A DNA stretch of 64,000 nucleotides from positions 23,023 through 87,022 of the forward strand of contig JAGZEG010000013.1 in the NCBI GenBank assembly GCA_018368455.1, given 5' to 3'. The notes under the pieces were generated by a model. That model was not told the origin of the DNA. It was given only the letters and a program-made list of their open reading frames with translations, and searched no databases. The position numbers were made by a program, and so were the translations under genes. This DNA comes from Coriobacteriia bacterium (GTDB taxonomy: Bacteria; Actinomycetota; Coriobacteriia; Coriobacteriales; UMGS124). Every line of letters starts with the position of its first letter. Positions within the stretch are counted from its first letter, which is position 1. Positions 43,230 through 51,196 of this stretch are shown piece after piece.

Positions 43230-43451
43230 ATGTCGAACGCTACGAAGGACCCGAAGGACACGAAGCTCGAGAACGCCGGATGCTGCTGTGAGTGCGGCTC
43301 CAACGCCGCGGAGCTCACCGATGAGCAGATGGCCGAGGCTGACGGTGGCGCCATGATCTACGATGACGGCCCGACATTCATCTCCGAGGACGCCCCGGCG
43401 TCGTTCCTCTCGGTCGACAGGAACGCGGACTCTGCCGAGAAGTTCATCTAG
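43230..43451 (+). CDS. Small Cys-rich peptide with Gly-Gly-leader-like motif
   Basis: The 73-residue product has a strong ribosome site (AAGGAGG) and a terminator just after its stop. It contains GCCCECGSN at residues 17-25, then ELTDEQMAEADGG, very like the ELxxEELxxVxGG leader end of double-glycine-processed bacteriocins and other RiPP precursors. The C-terminal 33 residues (AMIYDDGPTFISEDAPASFL...) are acidic and lack Cys. No maturation enzyme or C39-peptidase transporter lies nearby, so it could be a precursor served in trans or simply a small metal-binding protein. I do not assign a function. Confidence 0.6.
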   Translation: MSNATKDPKDTKLENAGCCCECGSNAAELTDEQMAEADGGAMIYDDGPTFISEDAPASFLSVDRNADSAEKFI

Positions 43452-43481
43452 AAGCTTAAAGGCGCCATACGAGACGCGCGC

Positions 43482-43520
43482 GGAGGGGCTTGCCTGCATG
43501 ATGCGGGTGGGCCCCTCCTT
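43482..43520 (+). terminator. Intrinsic terminator after the small peptide gene
   Basis: GGAGGGG pairs with CCCCTCC, with extra pairs inside, followed by TTCGTT. It also separates the gene from the convergent phosphatase gene. Confidence 0.65.
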
Positions 43521-43531
43521 CGTTGCGGGGC

Positions 43532-45898
43532 CTATTCCGCGATGCGCTTGATGAGGTGCAGAACATTGCGCCCGCCGATGCGCTCGTAGCTGAGGCCGTC
43601 TGTGCGCTTGCGCACGAGCAGGATGCCCAGGCCGCCCACCTTGTTGTCGGCGCCCAGCTCGGCGTCGACCTTGCGGGACTCGTAGGCGAGTGGGTCGTAG
43701 GGCACGCCGGCGTCGCTGATCGTGATGTGGAGCACGCCGGCATTGCGGTCCGCCGCCGCCTCGACGTGGACGGACTGGCGGGGCTGTCCCTCGGGAAAGC
43801 CGTAGTGCGCCACGTTGACGAACAGCTCCTCGAGCACGAGCTTGAGGTCGAACACGACGCGTTTCCCGCAACCGGCCTCGGCGCAGACGCTGTCGATGAA
43901 GCCGAACAGGTCGTCGAGCGCGCGGTCGTCGGGCGGCAGCGAGATGCTGCGCACGGGCAGGTTCCACGAGAACGCGAGCATCGTGATGTCGTCGGCCTGC
44001 GCGGCGCCGCCCACGAAGCGCGCGACACTGCTGCTCACGTGTGCGATGGCCCCGGCGGCGTCGAGCGCGTCCGCCTCGCGCAGGGCATCCTCGAGAGCGC
44101 CCTGGCCGAACAGCCGGCTCTCCGCGTCCATGGCCTCGGTGACGCCGTCGGTGTAGAGGAACAGGCCGTCGCCGGGCGCCAGGTCGATGGACGCCTCGCG
44201 GTAGATGACACCGTCGAGCACGCCGAGCACGAGGCCGGGCCGCGGGCCTCCCCCTGAGCCCGAGGCGCTGGCACGTTCCGGGGAGCCGGCCCCCTCGAGC
44301 CACCCGCGCTGTTGACCGTGGCGCAGCCATGGCGGGTTATGCCCGGCGTTTGCGTAGCGCACGCGGCCGGTCTGCGTGTCGAGCGTGCAGGCGAATGCTG
44401 TCACGAACATCAGGGCGTCGTTGTGCTCGCACAGCGTCTGGTTGGCGAGCGTTAGGGCCTCGCCGACGTCGCCGCGGAATATCATCTGCTCGCGGATCTC
44501 CGTGATGGCGCGCATCATGAACAGGGCGGCGGGCACGCCCTTGCCCGAAACGTCGGCGATGATGAAGCCCACGCGGTGCTCGCCGGCATCAAAGACGTCG
44601 TAGAAGTCGCCGCCCACCTCGCGCGCAGGCTGCAGCGTCGCGGCTATGTCGAGGTGGTAGCGCTCGATGAATGACGTGAAGTCGTGCGGCACGGTGCTGG
44701 CCTGGATGTCGGAGGCGATCTCAAGCTCGGCGGACGTGCGCTCGCGCTCCGCCATGACGCGACCGAGCTCGTCGACATAGCCCACGAGGTCGCGGCGCAT
44801 GGTGTTCGTGCTCTCGATGAGCTCGAGGATTTCGTTGCGCGGGCGCAGCGCGGGTCCGTGCGTGGGGACGTCGGCAACGCGTGCGAGTTCGTCGGCGCCG
44901 CATGTGGATGTCCCGCTGCTCTGGTGCGCCGCGAGCTGGGCGACGAACGTGCGCGAGGCGGACGTCAGCGTCTCGATGGGTCGCGCGAAGTGCGTCTCGA
45001 TGACGCGGGCGAGCACGAGGGCGGGCACGAACACGCAGGCCGTGAAGTAGAACGCGTACGTGTAGATGCCCGCGATGAGGTCGGGGGCCTCCTGGCCTGC
45101 GACAAAGACGGCGTTCGGGTTGGAGAGGTACGGGTCGGGGCTCGCGAGGTACGTCCCGTAGACGGCGACGATGAACACGACGATGATGGCGAGCGCCGCC
45201 AGCACGACACCGGTGACGACGCGCTGCGTGAGGTTCATGTGCGCGCGGTGCGTGTAGGGCGCGCGGACGAATGGTGGGGCCAGGGGCACGAGGGGCGAGC
45301 GCTCGAGCGCCACGAGCAGGGGGATGCCCAGGTAGATGAGGAACAGCACGTTGTTATAGATGCGGATCTCGTCGATGTGGGCCTCGGAGACGTTGTCGAC
45401 GGCCACGGGCAGGAGCAGCAGCGTCACGAGCACGGACGCTGCGAGCATGAGCGCGAGGTAGAGTGCTGTCTTCCCGGCGGTGTCCAGGCGCGGGTACGGG
45501 TGCTCCCCGCGGCGGAACACGAGGTACCACCCCAGATAGGGCACGCTGTAGTAGACGAGCTGGATGAGAAAGTACAGCGAGAGGCGCACGGGGTCGCTCT
45601 CCGTGGCCATGTCGGCGACCAGGTTACCGACGGCGCAGCCCACGATGGCTGGCCAGCCGAAGAACAGGCCGAGCACGGGGCCGAGCGCCGAGGCGGGGCG
45701 CACCTGCGTCTGTTCGTTGAGCGCGGGGATGCCGAGGAAGAAGCTGAGGACACCGTAGTAGAGCAGGCCACAGGCGATGCCGATGAGAAGGCGGTAGGCG
45801 AGGCGATGCCGCTCGGCGAAAGTCTGCACGCGCGCGGCGAGGCTGCCGGCCGCTGTGGGGGCGGGCGCGTGAGCGCGGGGTGATGACGAGGCGGCCAT
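43532..45898 (-). CDS. Membrane PP2C-type phosphatase fused to an anti-sigma-factor-like kinase
   Basis: In this 788-residue protein, about eight membrane segments (residues 35-310) precede a HAMP-like linker and a coiled stretch. Then comes a SpoIIE/RsbU PP2C phosphatase domain (AREVGGDFYDVFD near 430, IIADVSGKGVPAALFM near 455, YTDGVTEAMD near 600, ADDITMLAF near 650). The C-terminus is a GHKL ATPase of the RsbW/SpoIIAB type (LKLVLEELFVNVAHYGFPEG near 700). Phosphatase and kinase with opposite effects on an anti-anti-sigma factor are thus in one chain, an architecture known in actinobacteria and bacteroidetes. No sigma or antagonist gene is adjacent. An ATG start at 45898 is assumed. Confidence 0.88.
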   Translation of the reverse strand: MAASSSPRAHAPAPTAAGSLAARVQTFAERHRLAYRLLIGIACGLLYYGVLSFFLGIPALNEQTQVRPASALGPVLGLFFGWPAIVGCAVGNLVADMATESDPVRLSLYFLIQLVYYSVPYLGWYLVFRRGEHPYPRLDTAGKTALYLALMLAASVLVTLLLLPVAVDNVSEAHIDEIRIYNNVLFLIYLGIPLLVALERSPLVPLAPPFVRAPYTHRAHMNLTQRVVTGVVLAALAIIVVFIVAVYGTYLASPDPYLSNPNAVFVAGQEAPDLIAGIYTYAFYFTACVFVPALVLARVIETHFARPIETLTSASRTFVAQLAAHQSSGTSTCGADELARVADVPTHGPALRPRNEILELIESTNTMRRDLVGYVDELGRVMAERERTSAELEIASDIQASTVPHDFTSFIERYHLDIAATLQPAREVGGDFYDVFDAGEHRVGFIIADVSGKGVPAALFMMRAITEIREQMIFRGDVGEALTLANQTLCEHNDALMFVTAFACTLDTQTGRVRYANAGHNPPWLRHGQQRGWLEGAGSPERASASGSGGGPRPGLVLGVLDGVIYREASIDLAPGDGLFLYTDGVTEAMDAESRLFGQGALEDALREADALDAAGAIAHVSSSVARFVGGAAQADDITMLAFSWNLPVRSISLPPDDRALDDLFGFIDSVCAEAGCGKRVVFDLKLVLEELFVNVAHYGFPEGQPRQSVHVEAAADRNAGVLHITISDAGVPYDPLAYESRKVDAELGADNKVGGLGILLVRKRTDGLSYERIGGRNVLHLIKRIAE

Positions 45899-46045
45899 GG
45901 GCTCTCCGTTCGTGGTGGGACCGGCGCGTGCGTGAATGTGCCGCTTTGGCTTCAGTCTACCGCACGAGGGAGGGCGTCTGCGGGGCCGGTGAGACAGGCG
46001 TGCGAATTCGGGCGCGCTGCGCGGCCGGGGGGGACTGTCCGGGCG

Positions 46046-46783
46046 CTACTGCCGCGCGAGAAGCTCGCCGGGGGAGATGCGGACGAGGCGGAAGCTCGAG
46101 CCCGGGTGCGCGGGGGCCGTGCTCCTTAAAGGCGAACCGTCTCTCCAGAGGCTTAGCGAGAGAAAACCCGTGTTTGGACTCGCGTCCGGGCCGTCGAGGG
46201 CCAGCGTTGTCGTGGCGACGTCCCGCTCGTGCCGGGAAAGCAGGTCTGGCAGGGGCTCGGCAAGCCCGCGCCCCGTGAGCTTTATGACGCTTTCCTTGCG
46301 GGTCCACAGCGCGCAGAACGCTTGGGCGAAAGCGGTTGAGCCGAGGGAACCGGCGTCTCCGAGTACAGCGATCTCCTCGGGGGAACACGTGCGCCGAACG
46401 AAGCCGTCCGACAGACGTCGGGTGACGCCAGCGACCTCTTGCACGTCGAGCCCCACGTCGGCAGAAGCAAGCGCGCAGGCCACGAGCTGCCCGCTGTGGC
46501 TCAGGCTGAATTGGGGGAGGGGGGCTGCGTTTCCGACCGCCTGCGCAAAGTACGGTTTCCCGCGCTCCCCGTAGGCGAGCGGGGGGACGTCAGGGAGCCC
46601 GTATTCGGCGCGCAGCCCGTGGGCGAGCAGCAGCCACGCGGCCACGATGCGCGCCCGGTCCCCCGCGTGCACGCAGCGCTCCGCCCGCTCCCGACGCTCG
46701 GGAGGCAGCGTCGGGAGCGCCCGCTCGACGGTCTCGCTGCCCAAGGCGTCAAGATCATCGAGGAGGTAGACGGTGGGGGACAT
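46046..46783 (-). CDS. 4'-phosphopantetheinyl transferase
   Basis: The 245-residue Sfp/Gsp-type enzyme transfers phosphopantetheine from CoA to carrier proteins. The motifs are FSLSHSGQLVACAL near residue 95, VGLDVQEV near 115 (the usual GxDxE has Gln in place of the first Glu) and FCALWTRKESVIKLTGRGL near 155-175, with the WxxKES magnesium and CoA site intact. No polyketide, NRPS or acyl carrier gene is in the window, so the target is encoded elsewhere. The short spacing to the phosphatase gene (147 bp) is probably not functional. It may serve fatty-acid or secondary metabolism. Confidence 0.85.
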   Translation of the reverse strand: MSPTVYLLDDLDALGSETVERALPTLPPERRERAERCVHAGDRARIVAAWLLLAHGLRAEYGLPDVPPLAYGERGKPYFAQAVGNAAPLPQFSLSHSGQLVACALASADVGLDVQEVAGVTRRLSDGFVRRTCSPEEIAVLGDAGSLGSTAFAQAFCALWTRKESVIKLTGRGLAEPLPDLLSRHERDVATTTLALDGPDASPNTGFLSLSLWRDGSPLRSTAPAHPGSSFRLVRISPGELLARQ

Positions 46784-47008
46784 GCGGACTCCTTGCGAAT
46801 GGGATGAAAGTGCGCTGGCTCGATGGCGATCTCTGCTTTGTCAGGTATCCATCTGGTTGGGATGATCATAGCGGTTGGTGTTTGCGCGGTGTCGGGACAT
46901 GGCATGGCGCGCCAGCTTTTTACTGGGCATGTCCCGCTTTCCCGCCGAAGCGTACAATGCGGAAGCGATCCTGTGGGGTATGGGGTCGACTAGATGCGGA
47001 GGCACGTG

Positions 47009-47866
47009 ATGCCCGACCGAAGGGCTCAAGGCGAGGAACCTGATACGTCGGCTGCGCGGGCCGTTGCGGATGACGACGCCCGCGCGGATCTCCGTGCTCG
47101 CATTGCTGAGCTGCGGGAACGCGCCATCGATGCTCTCTTCGCATACGACGACATCGAGCTCCAGCAGAATCCCGAGATCGAGGCCGAGTACGCGCTCAGG
47201 GTGGGCCGCTATCGCGATGCGCGTCTGCGCAGCGAGCTCGCTATGCTCAAGGCGCGTCGCAAGTTGCATCTTGCTCGCAGCGCCCGCGCCGAGGGGCTGG
47301 CGCTCGGGGTCGATACTCTTGCTCTGGTGGTTGCCGACGAGTTCGCATCCGTTACCCGCCAGGCGGACGCACGCCTTGCTCGCTACATGGCGCTTATCGA
47401 CATGCGTCGGCAGGCCGAACCCGCATCTCCAGAAGAGGCTGTCGAGTGCGCGTCGCTCTATCGGCGCTTCGTGGCGTGGCTCCACCCCGATTTGTCGCTC
47501 CGGTGCGACGAGCGCGACTCCCGTCTGCTTGCCGCTGCTCGTTCAGCCTATGCGGAGGGCGACCTCGAATGCTTGCGAGCCCTTGCAATGCACCTGCCCG
47601 ATGGCCTGCCGAGCGTGCTGCCCGATCCCGCCGCCTCTGCCGATGAGCTGGCGGCCCTGTGTAACATGCTCGACGCTCTCGTTGGCGTGTTGGAGGGGCG
47701 GGTTGCCGATCTCAAGCGAAGCTATCCCTATCGATACCGCGACGCCCTAGCCGATCCGAACTGGGTGGCAGGCTATATCTACGCTGGAAACGCCTGGATA
47801 GAGTGCTGTGACGAGCTGACGATGCGCTATCGCCGCGAGCTCCGCGCCGTCCTGGCCGACAGCTAG
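47009..47866 (+). CDS. Unknown helical protein with a J-domain-like HPD element
   Basis: I do not recognise this 285-residue protein as a named family. It is mostly helical, with Arg/Ala/Glu-rich stretches (residues 20-110). Near residue 150 it has LYRRFVAWLHPDLSLRCDER then AARSAYAEGDLECLRAL, which looks like helices II-IV of a DnaJ domain with its HPD signature. This pattern occurs in small DnaJ-like hypothetical proteins of low-complexity N-terminus. GGAGG at correct spacing selects the ATG at 47009 over one five codons earlier. It is probably cytoplasmic. Confidence 0.6.
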   Translation: MPDRRAQGEEPDTSAARAVADDDARADLRARIAELRERAIDALFAYDDIELQQNPEIEAEYALRVGRYRDARLRSELAMLKARRKLHLARSARAEGLALGVDTLALVVADEFASVTRQADARLARYMALIDMRRQAEPASPEEAVECASLYRRFVAWLHPDLSLRCDERDSRLLAAARSAYAEGDLECLRALAMHLPDGLPSVLPDPAASADELAALCNMLDALVGVLEGRVADLKRSYPYRYRDALADPNWVAGYIYAGNAWIECCDELTMRYRRELRAVLADS

Positions 47867-47925
47867 TGGCTCTTTATCGAGAGGCTTAACTGCACGTGCT
47901 GCCGTATAAGGATCGCTCGCAGTGC

Positions 47926-48030
47926 GGTATACTAAAGCCAGCAGGCACCCGTGGGGCGTACACGGGCGACGCCGTTGTTGGTTTAGGGCCGCAGTCTGCC
48001 GGGGCTAGCGGCCCTCCTCGTTTTGGGGAT
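47926..48030 (+). ncRNA. Type I antitoxin-like small RNA, copy 1
   Basis: Begins with a TATACT -10 box (47928-47933). It contains GGCACCCGTGGGGCGTACAC and GGGCGACGCCGTT, and ends in a terminator hairpin (AGGGCCGC...GCGGCCCT then CCTCGTTTT). It is over 75 percent identical to the downstream copy at 48116. It overlaps the tail of a truncated toxin reading frame on the other strand. Confidence 0.65.
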
Positions 48031-48070
48031 CGGCTATATCCCCATCCCTCGGTTCTGATTCTTCTACAAA
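48005..48070 (-). pseudogene. C-terminal remnant of a small toxin gene
   Basis: On the minus strand this frame reads VEESEPRDGDIADPQNEEGR to a stop, matching the tail of the intact small membrane protein (VEPREEDATVRPQNEEGR). The hydrophobic N-terminal part is absent; the promoter of the next small RNA copy lies where it should be. Not expected to be active. Confidence 0.65.
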
Positions 48071-48115
48071 AGGGGACGATCTCGTCCTGGATGCTCGCAC
48101 GGATGCGTCCCATGA

Positions 48116-48229
48116 GGTATACTATGAATCGACGGGCACCCGTGGGTGGTGCACGGGCGACGCCGTTCTGTTTGGTTTAGGGCCGCAACCTTTCGCAGAG
48201 GTTAGCGGCCCTCCTCGTTTTGGGGACGG
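48116..48229 (+). ncRNA. Type I antitoxin-like small RNA, copy 2
   Basis: Same design as copy 1: TATACT box at 48118-48123, GGCACCCGTGGG, GCACGGGCGACGCCGTT and GGTTTAGGGCCGCA, and a GGGCCGC...GCGGCCC hairpin followed by TCGTTTT. Its 3' end is antisense to the 3' end of the small membrane protein gene, as in TxpA/RatA-type loci. Confidence 0.7.
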
Positions 48230-48393
48230 ACTGTTGCGTCTTCCTCGCGAGGTTCAACCTCTTGGGCGCCATCCTGGAACTTCTTGCGTTCCTCCTCAAT
48301 TCCCGAGTACACCCATATCGCCATCGCTCCGATAAAGGCAAAGATCGTGCAGATGTCGGCCAGTAAACCAATCATCTCTCGGAAAAGAATCAC
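48202..48393 (-). CDS. Small membrane toxin-like protein (type I TA candidate)
   Basis: The 63-residue protein has one membrane segment (LLADICTIFAFIGAMAIWVY, residues about 10-30) and then a charged tail (EEERKKFQDG...QNEEGR). AGGAGG nine bases before GTG at 48393 is a near-ideal ribosome site. The layout of a tiny hydrophobic protein with an antisense RNA overlapping its 3' end is that of type I toxin-antitoxin modules, where the RNA blocks translation or promotes decay of the toxin mRNA. A truncated second copy lies beside it. It could instead be a harmless small membrane protein. Confidence 0.68.
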   Translation of the reverse strand: MILFREMIGLLADICTIFAFIGAMAIWVYSGIEEERKKFQDGAQEVEPREEDATVRPQNEEGR

Positions 48394-48586
48394 GGGTCAC
48401 CACCTCCTCTCTCGAGTTGGCGGCGTCGCCCGTCGGATGCCCGTCTTAGTGTGCTCGTGTACCCACGCCGCATCCGTGATACCGGTTAGCCGTGTGCGTT
48501 TCTGAGGCTGTCGGTGAGATTCCACGTGGGGTGCGTGCCTGAGCCCGTTTTCCGCCGCTGCTTTTGTCGTGAACGTTCCTCTGGAT

Positions 48587-48738
48587 GGGCAGAAACTCGA
48601 GTCGTGCACGATGCGAGCTGGTTGCTCGGAAATAGCAAGGCTTCTGTCCGGCCGCGCTACCTGCGGGTTTGCCGTGTGGGCGTATCCAAGCCCGCGAGAA
48701 TTGCCCTGCGGGCCATACACGACTCGCTTATCTGCCCA
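48587..48738. repeat. Inverted repeat with central CTACCTGCGGG
   Basis: GGGCAGAAACTCGAGTCGTG is mirrored by CACGACTCGCTTATCTGCCC. The centre carries CTACCTGCGGGTTTG at 48656-48670, the reverse complement of the shared CGCAGGT core. No gene is supported in the 48394-48982 gap. Confidence 0.7.
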
Positions 48739-48982
48739 GCTCGGGCCCCTTCCGTGGCGGGGGACGCGTGCGGCGGCCATTTCGCCGAGTTGTGAGCGCG
48801 CGATTGCCGCCGCTGGCATCCCAAAAGCCCCCCAGGATGCCCATCGCTAGCTGTGCAACACCGAGACAAGTGCCGCTGTAACCACACGTTGGATTACCTA
48901 TTGCAAATGGCATATCGATTGCTACTATTTATCCTACTGTGCATGTCGTATGCCTGTGAAAGGTACCAAAGGGGGAACTTGC

Positions 48983-50101
48983 ATGGGGGAGGAATCCCAG
49001 GGGAGTCAGTCGTCCGGCACGGTCTCCCCTGTGCTGACGGGCGAGGCGCTTGCTGCGGGCGAGTCCACGAAGTCAGCGCGTCGCCAGCACGGCGCTCGCC
49101 TGCCGTTCACGATCGTCATGATCGCGCTCATCGCCATCCTCGTGTTCGTCTATCTGGCATCGTTCATGATCGGCAGCGCCAACATCTCGCTCGGCGAGGT
49201 GTGGGACATCCTGCGCTCGCACATCATGCCGGTCGAGCAGTACTGGGAAGACGTGCTCGACAAGATCATGACGACGGTGCGCTTCCCCCAGATCACGCTC
49301 TCCGTGCTCATCGGCGGCGCCCTTGCCGTCTCGGGCGCCTCGTACCAGACGGTCTTCAAGAACCCGATGGTCTCGTCGGACATCCTGGGCGTCTCTGCAG
49401 GTGCCGGCTTCGGCGCTGCTCTGGCGATGCTCAACGGCGGCAACTGGTGGGAGATCCAGATCTCGGCGTTCGTCTGCGGTGTCGCGGCCGTCACGATTGC
49501 CTACGTCATCGGCGCGATATTCGGTAAGCAGAACCTCACGATTCTCGTGCTCGCAGGCGTCGTCGTGTCGAGCTTCTTCCAGGCGCTCATCTCCATCATC
49601 AAGACGGTGGCCGACACGGAGTCCGTGCTGCCCTCCATCACGTTCTGGCTCATGGGCAGCCTCAACAAGGGTGACAACACCGACCTGCTCGTCATGTTGC
49701 CGGCGACGATCGCCTCGCTTGTTCTCCTGTTCATCTTCCGCAACAAGATTGACGTCCTGGCTGCTGGCGAGGACGAGGCTCGCGCCATGGGCGTCAACGT
49801 CGTGCTCGTCAAGGGCGTCGTCATCGTGGCCTCGACGCTCATGACGGCGTGCGCCGTGTCGGTGGCCGGCATCATCGGCTGGATCGGCATGGTCGTGCCT
49901 CACATCGCCCGCACGGTCACGGGCGCCAGCTACTCGAAGCTCATCGCGGGGTCGTTCGTCATCGGCGGCCTGTTCCTCGTGCTCATCGACGACCTCGTGC
50001 GCTCCGCCTTCTCCGACCTGCCCATCGGCGTCCTCACGGCTCTCATCGGCACGCCTCTCTTTGTGTTCCTGCTGATCAAAACCAAAAGGGAGTGGCTGTG
50101 A
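48983..50101 (+). CDS. FecCD-family ABC transporter permease (importer 2)
   Basis: This 372-residue permease resembles the one at 2381: charged N-terminus of about 45 residues, around ten membrane segments, SGASYQTVFKNPMVSSDILG near residue 125 and GWIGMVVPHIARTVTG near 300. AAAGGGGGAA upstream fixes the ATG at 48983. It starts a transporter operon that directly precedes the nitrogenase-like genes, so its substrate may be a metal or metal complex used by them. The family imports siderophores, heme, cobalamin, and in some cases molybdate or tungstate. The 187 bp before the ATPase gene show no gene. Confidence 0.9.
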   Translation: MGEESQGSQSSGTVSPVLTGEALAAGESTKSARRQHGARLPFTIVMIALIAILVFVYLASFMIGSANISLGEVWDILRSHIMPVEQYWEDVLDKIMTTVRFPQITLSVLIGGALAVSGASYQTVFKNPMVSSDILGVSAGAGFGAALAMLNGGNWWEIQISAFVCGVAAVTIAYVIGAIFGKQNLTILVLAGVVVSSFFQALISIIKTVADTESVLPSITFWLMGSLNKGDNTDLLVMLPATIASLVLLFIFRNKIDVLAAGEDEARAMGVNVVLVKGVVIVASTLMTACAVSVAGIIGWIGMVVPHIARTVTGASYSKLIAGSFVIGGLFLVLIDDLVRSAFSDLPIGVLTALIGTPLFVFLLIKTKREWL

Positions 50102-50288
50102 TGGGGCGGACCACGGTGCGGCATCTGCGGCGTTGTTGGCGCCCTTGCGTACTCAGTGCGCGGCGGTTGCCGACGCCTTGCATCTGCTGCGCCGTGGCCG
50201 CCCCAGGCGACGGGGCGGCTGCCTCGGTGCGCCGCTGCTCGCTCCGCCTTCGTCCTAAAGTTCTCGTTGCCGGTAAGGAGGGCCTGCT

Positions 50289-51101
50289 ATGACGGCTCCG
50301 CTCGTTGAGATTCGCGACGTGCGGTTTGCGTACCGCACGGGGCCCGAGATCCTCAAGGGGATCTCGCTGAGCGTCGAGCCGGGCGAGATCGTGTGCCTGC
50401 TGGGCTCTAACGGTACCGGCAAGACGACGTTGCTGCGCGCGCTTCTCGGCTTCACGCAGCCCAAGGGCGGCGAGATCCTCGTCGAGGGTCGCTCGCTGGC
50501 GCAGATGAAGCCGCGCGAGCGCGCTCACGCCATGGCGTACGTGCCACAGTCCTCGGCGCTGGCCTTCCCGTACCTCGCCAAAGAGGTCGTGCTCATGGGC
50601 CGCGTGTCGCACCTCGGCACGGGGGCGTCGCACTCGCGCAAGGACTGGGACATCGTTGCCGAGTCCCTGACGCGCCTGCAGATTGCCCACCTCGCCGAGC
50701 GTCGCTACCAGGAGCTCTCCGGCGGCGAAAAGCAGATGGTGCTCGTGGCGCGAGCCCTGGCCCAGCAGGCCAAGCTGCTCGTCATGGACGAGCCGACGGC
50801 CAACCTCGACTACCACAACCAGGTCAAGATCCTGACGGCCATCAAGTTCCTCGCCGACCAGGGCCTCGCCATCCTCATGACGTCGCACTACCCCGATCAC
50901 GCCTTCCTCGCCTGCTCGAAGGTTGCGCTCATGAAGGGTGGCCTTGTCGTGGCGCAGGGTGATCCCGACAGGGTCGTGACGAGCGAGAGCCTCACGAGCT
51001 TGTACAACACGCCGGTGCGGGTCACGCAGGCCGACATCGGCGGGGGCGTCATGGTCAAGACGTGCATCCCGCTGCTCGACGAGGGCCTGTTCGAGCGATG
51101 A
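50289..51101 (+). CDS. ABC transporter ATP-binding protein (importer 2)
   Basis: The 270-residue ATPase has Walker A GSNGTGKTT near residue 40, signature ELSGGEKQM near 145, Walker B LLVMDEPTANLD near 165 and H-loop TSHYPDH near 205. It is closely related to the ATPase of importer 1, including the C-terminal VTQADIGGGVMVKTCIPLL (compare ITQATGDDGMPIKTCVPLL). The two importers are therefore paralogous, probably with different receptors. A ribosome site AAGGAGG lies just upstream. Confidence 0.93.
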   Translation: MTAPLVEIRDVRFAYRTGPEILKGISLSVEPGEIVCLLGSNGTGKTTLLRALLGFTQPKGGEILVEGRSLAQMKPRERAHAMAYVPQSSALAFPYLAKEVVLMGRVSHLGTGASHSRKDWDIVAESLTRLQIAHLAERRYQELSGGEKQMVLVARALAQQAKLLVMDEPTANLDYHNQVKILTAIKFLADQGLAILMTSHYPDHAFLACSKVALMKGGLVVAQGDPDRVVTSESLTSLYNTPVRVTQADIGGGVMVKTCIPLLDEGLFER

Positions 51102-51196
51102 GGACGCCGGGCGCCCGCGGGCGCTCCGCACTGAGATAGGTACCACCGCGCTTCGCATCCCGCGGGCGCGCATCGATATAAGGGGGACGTTGTAAC

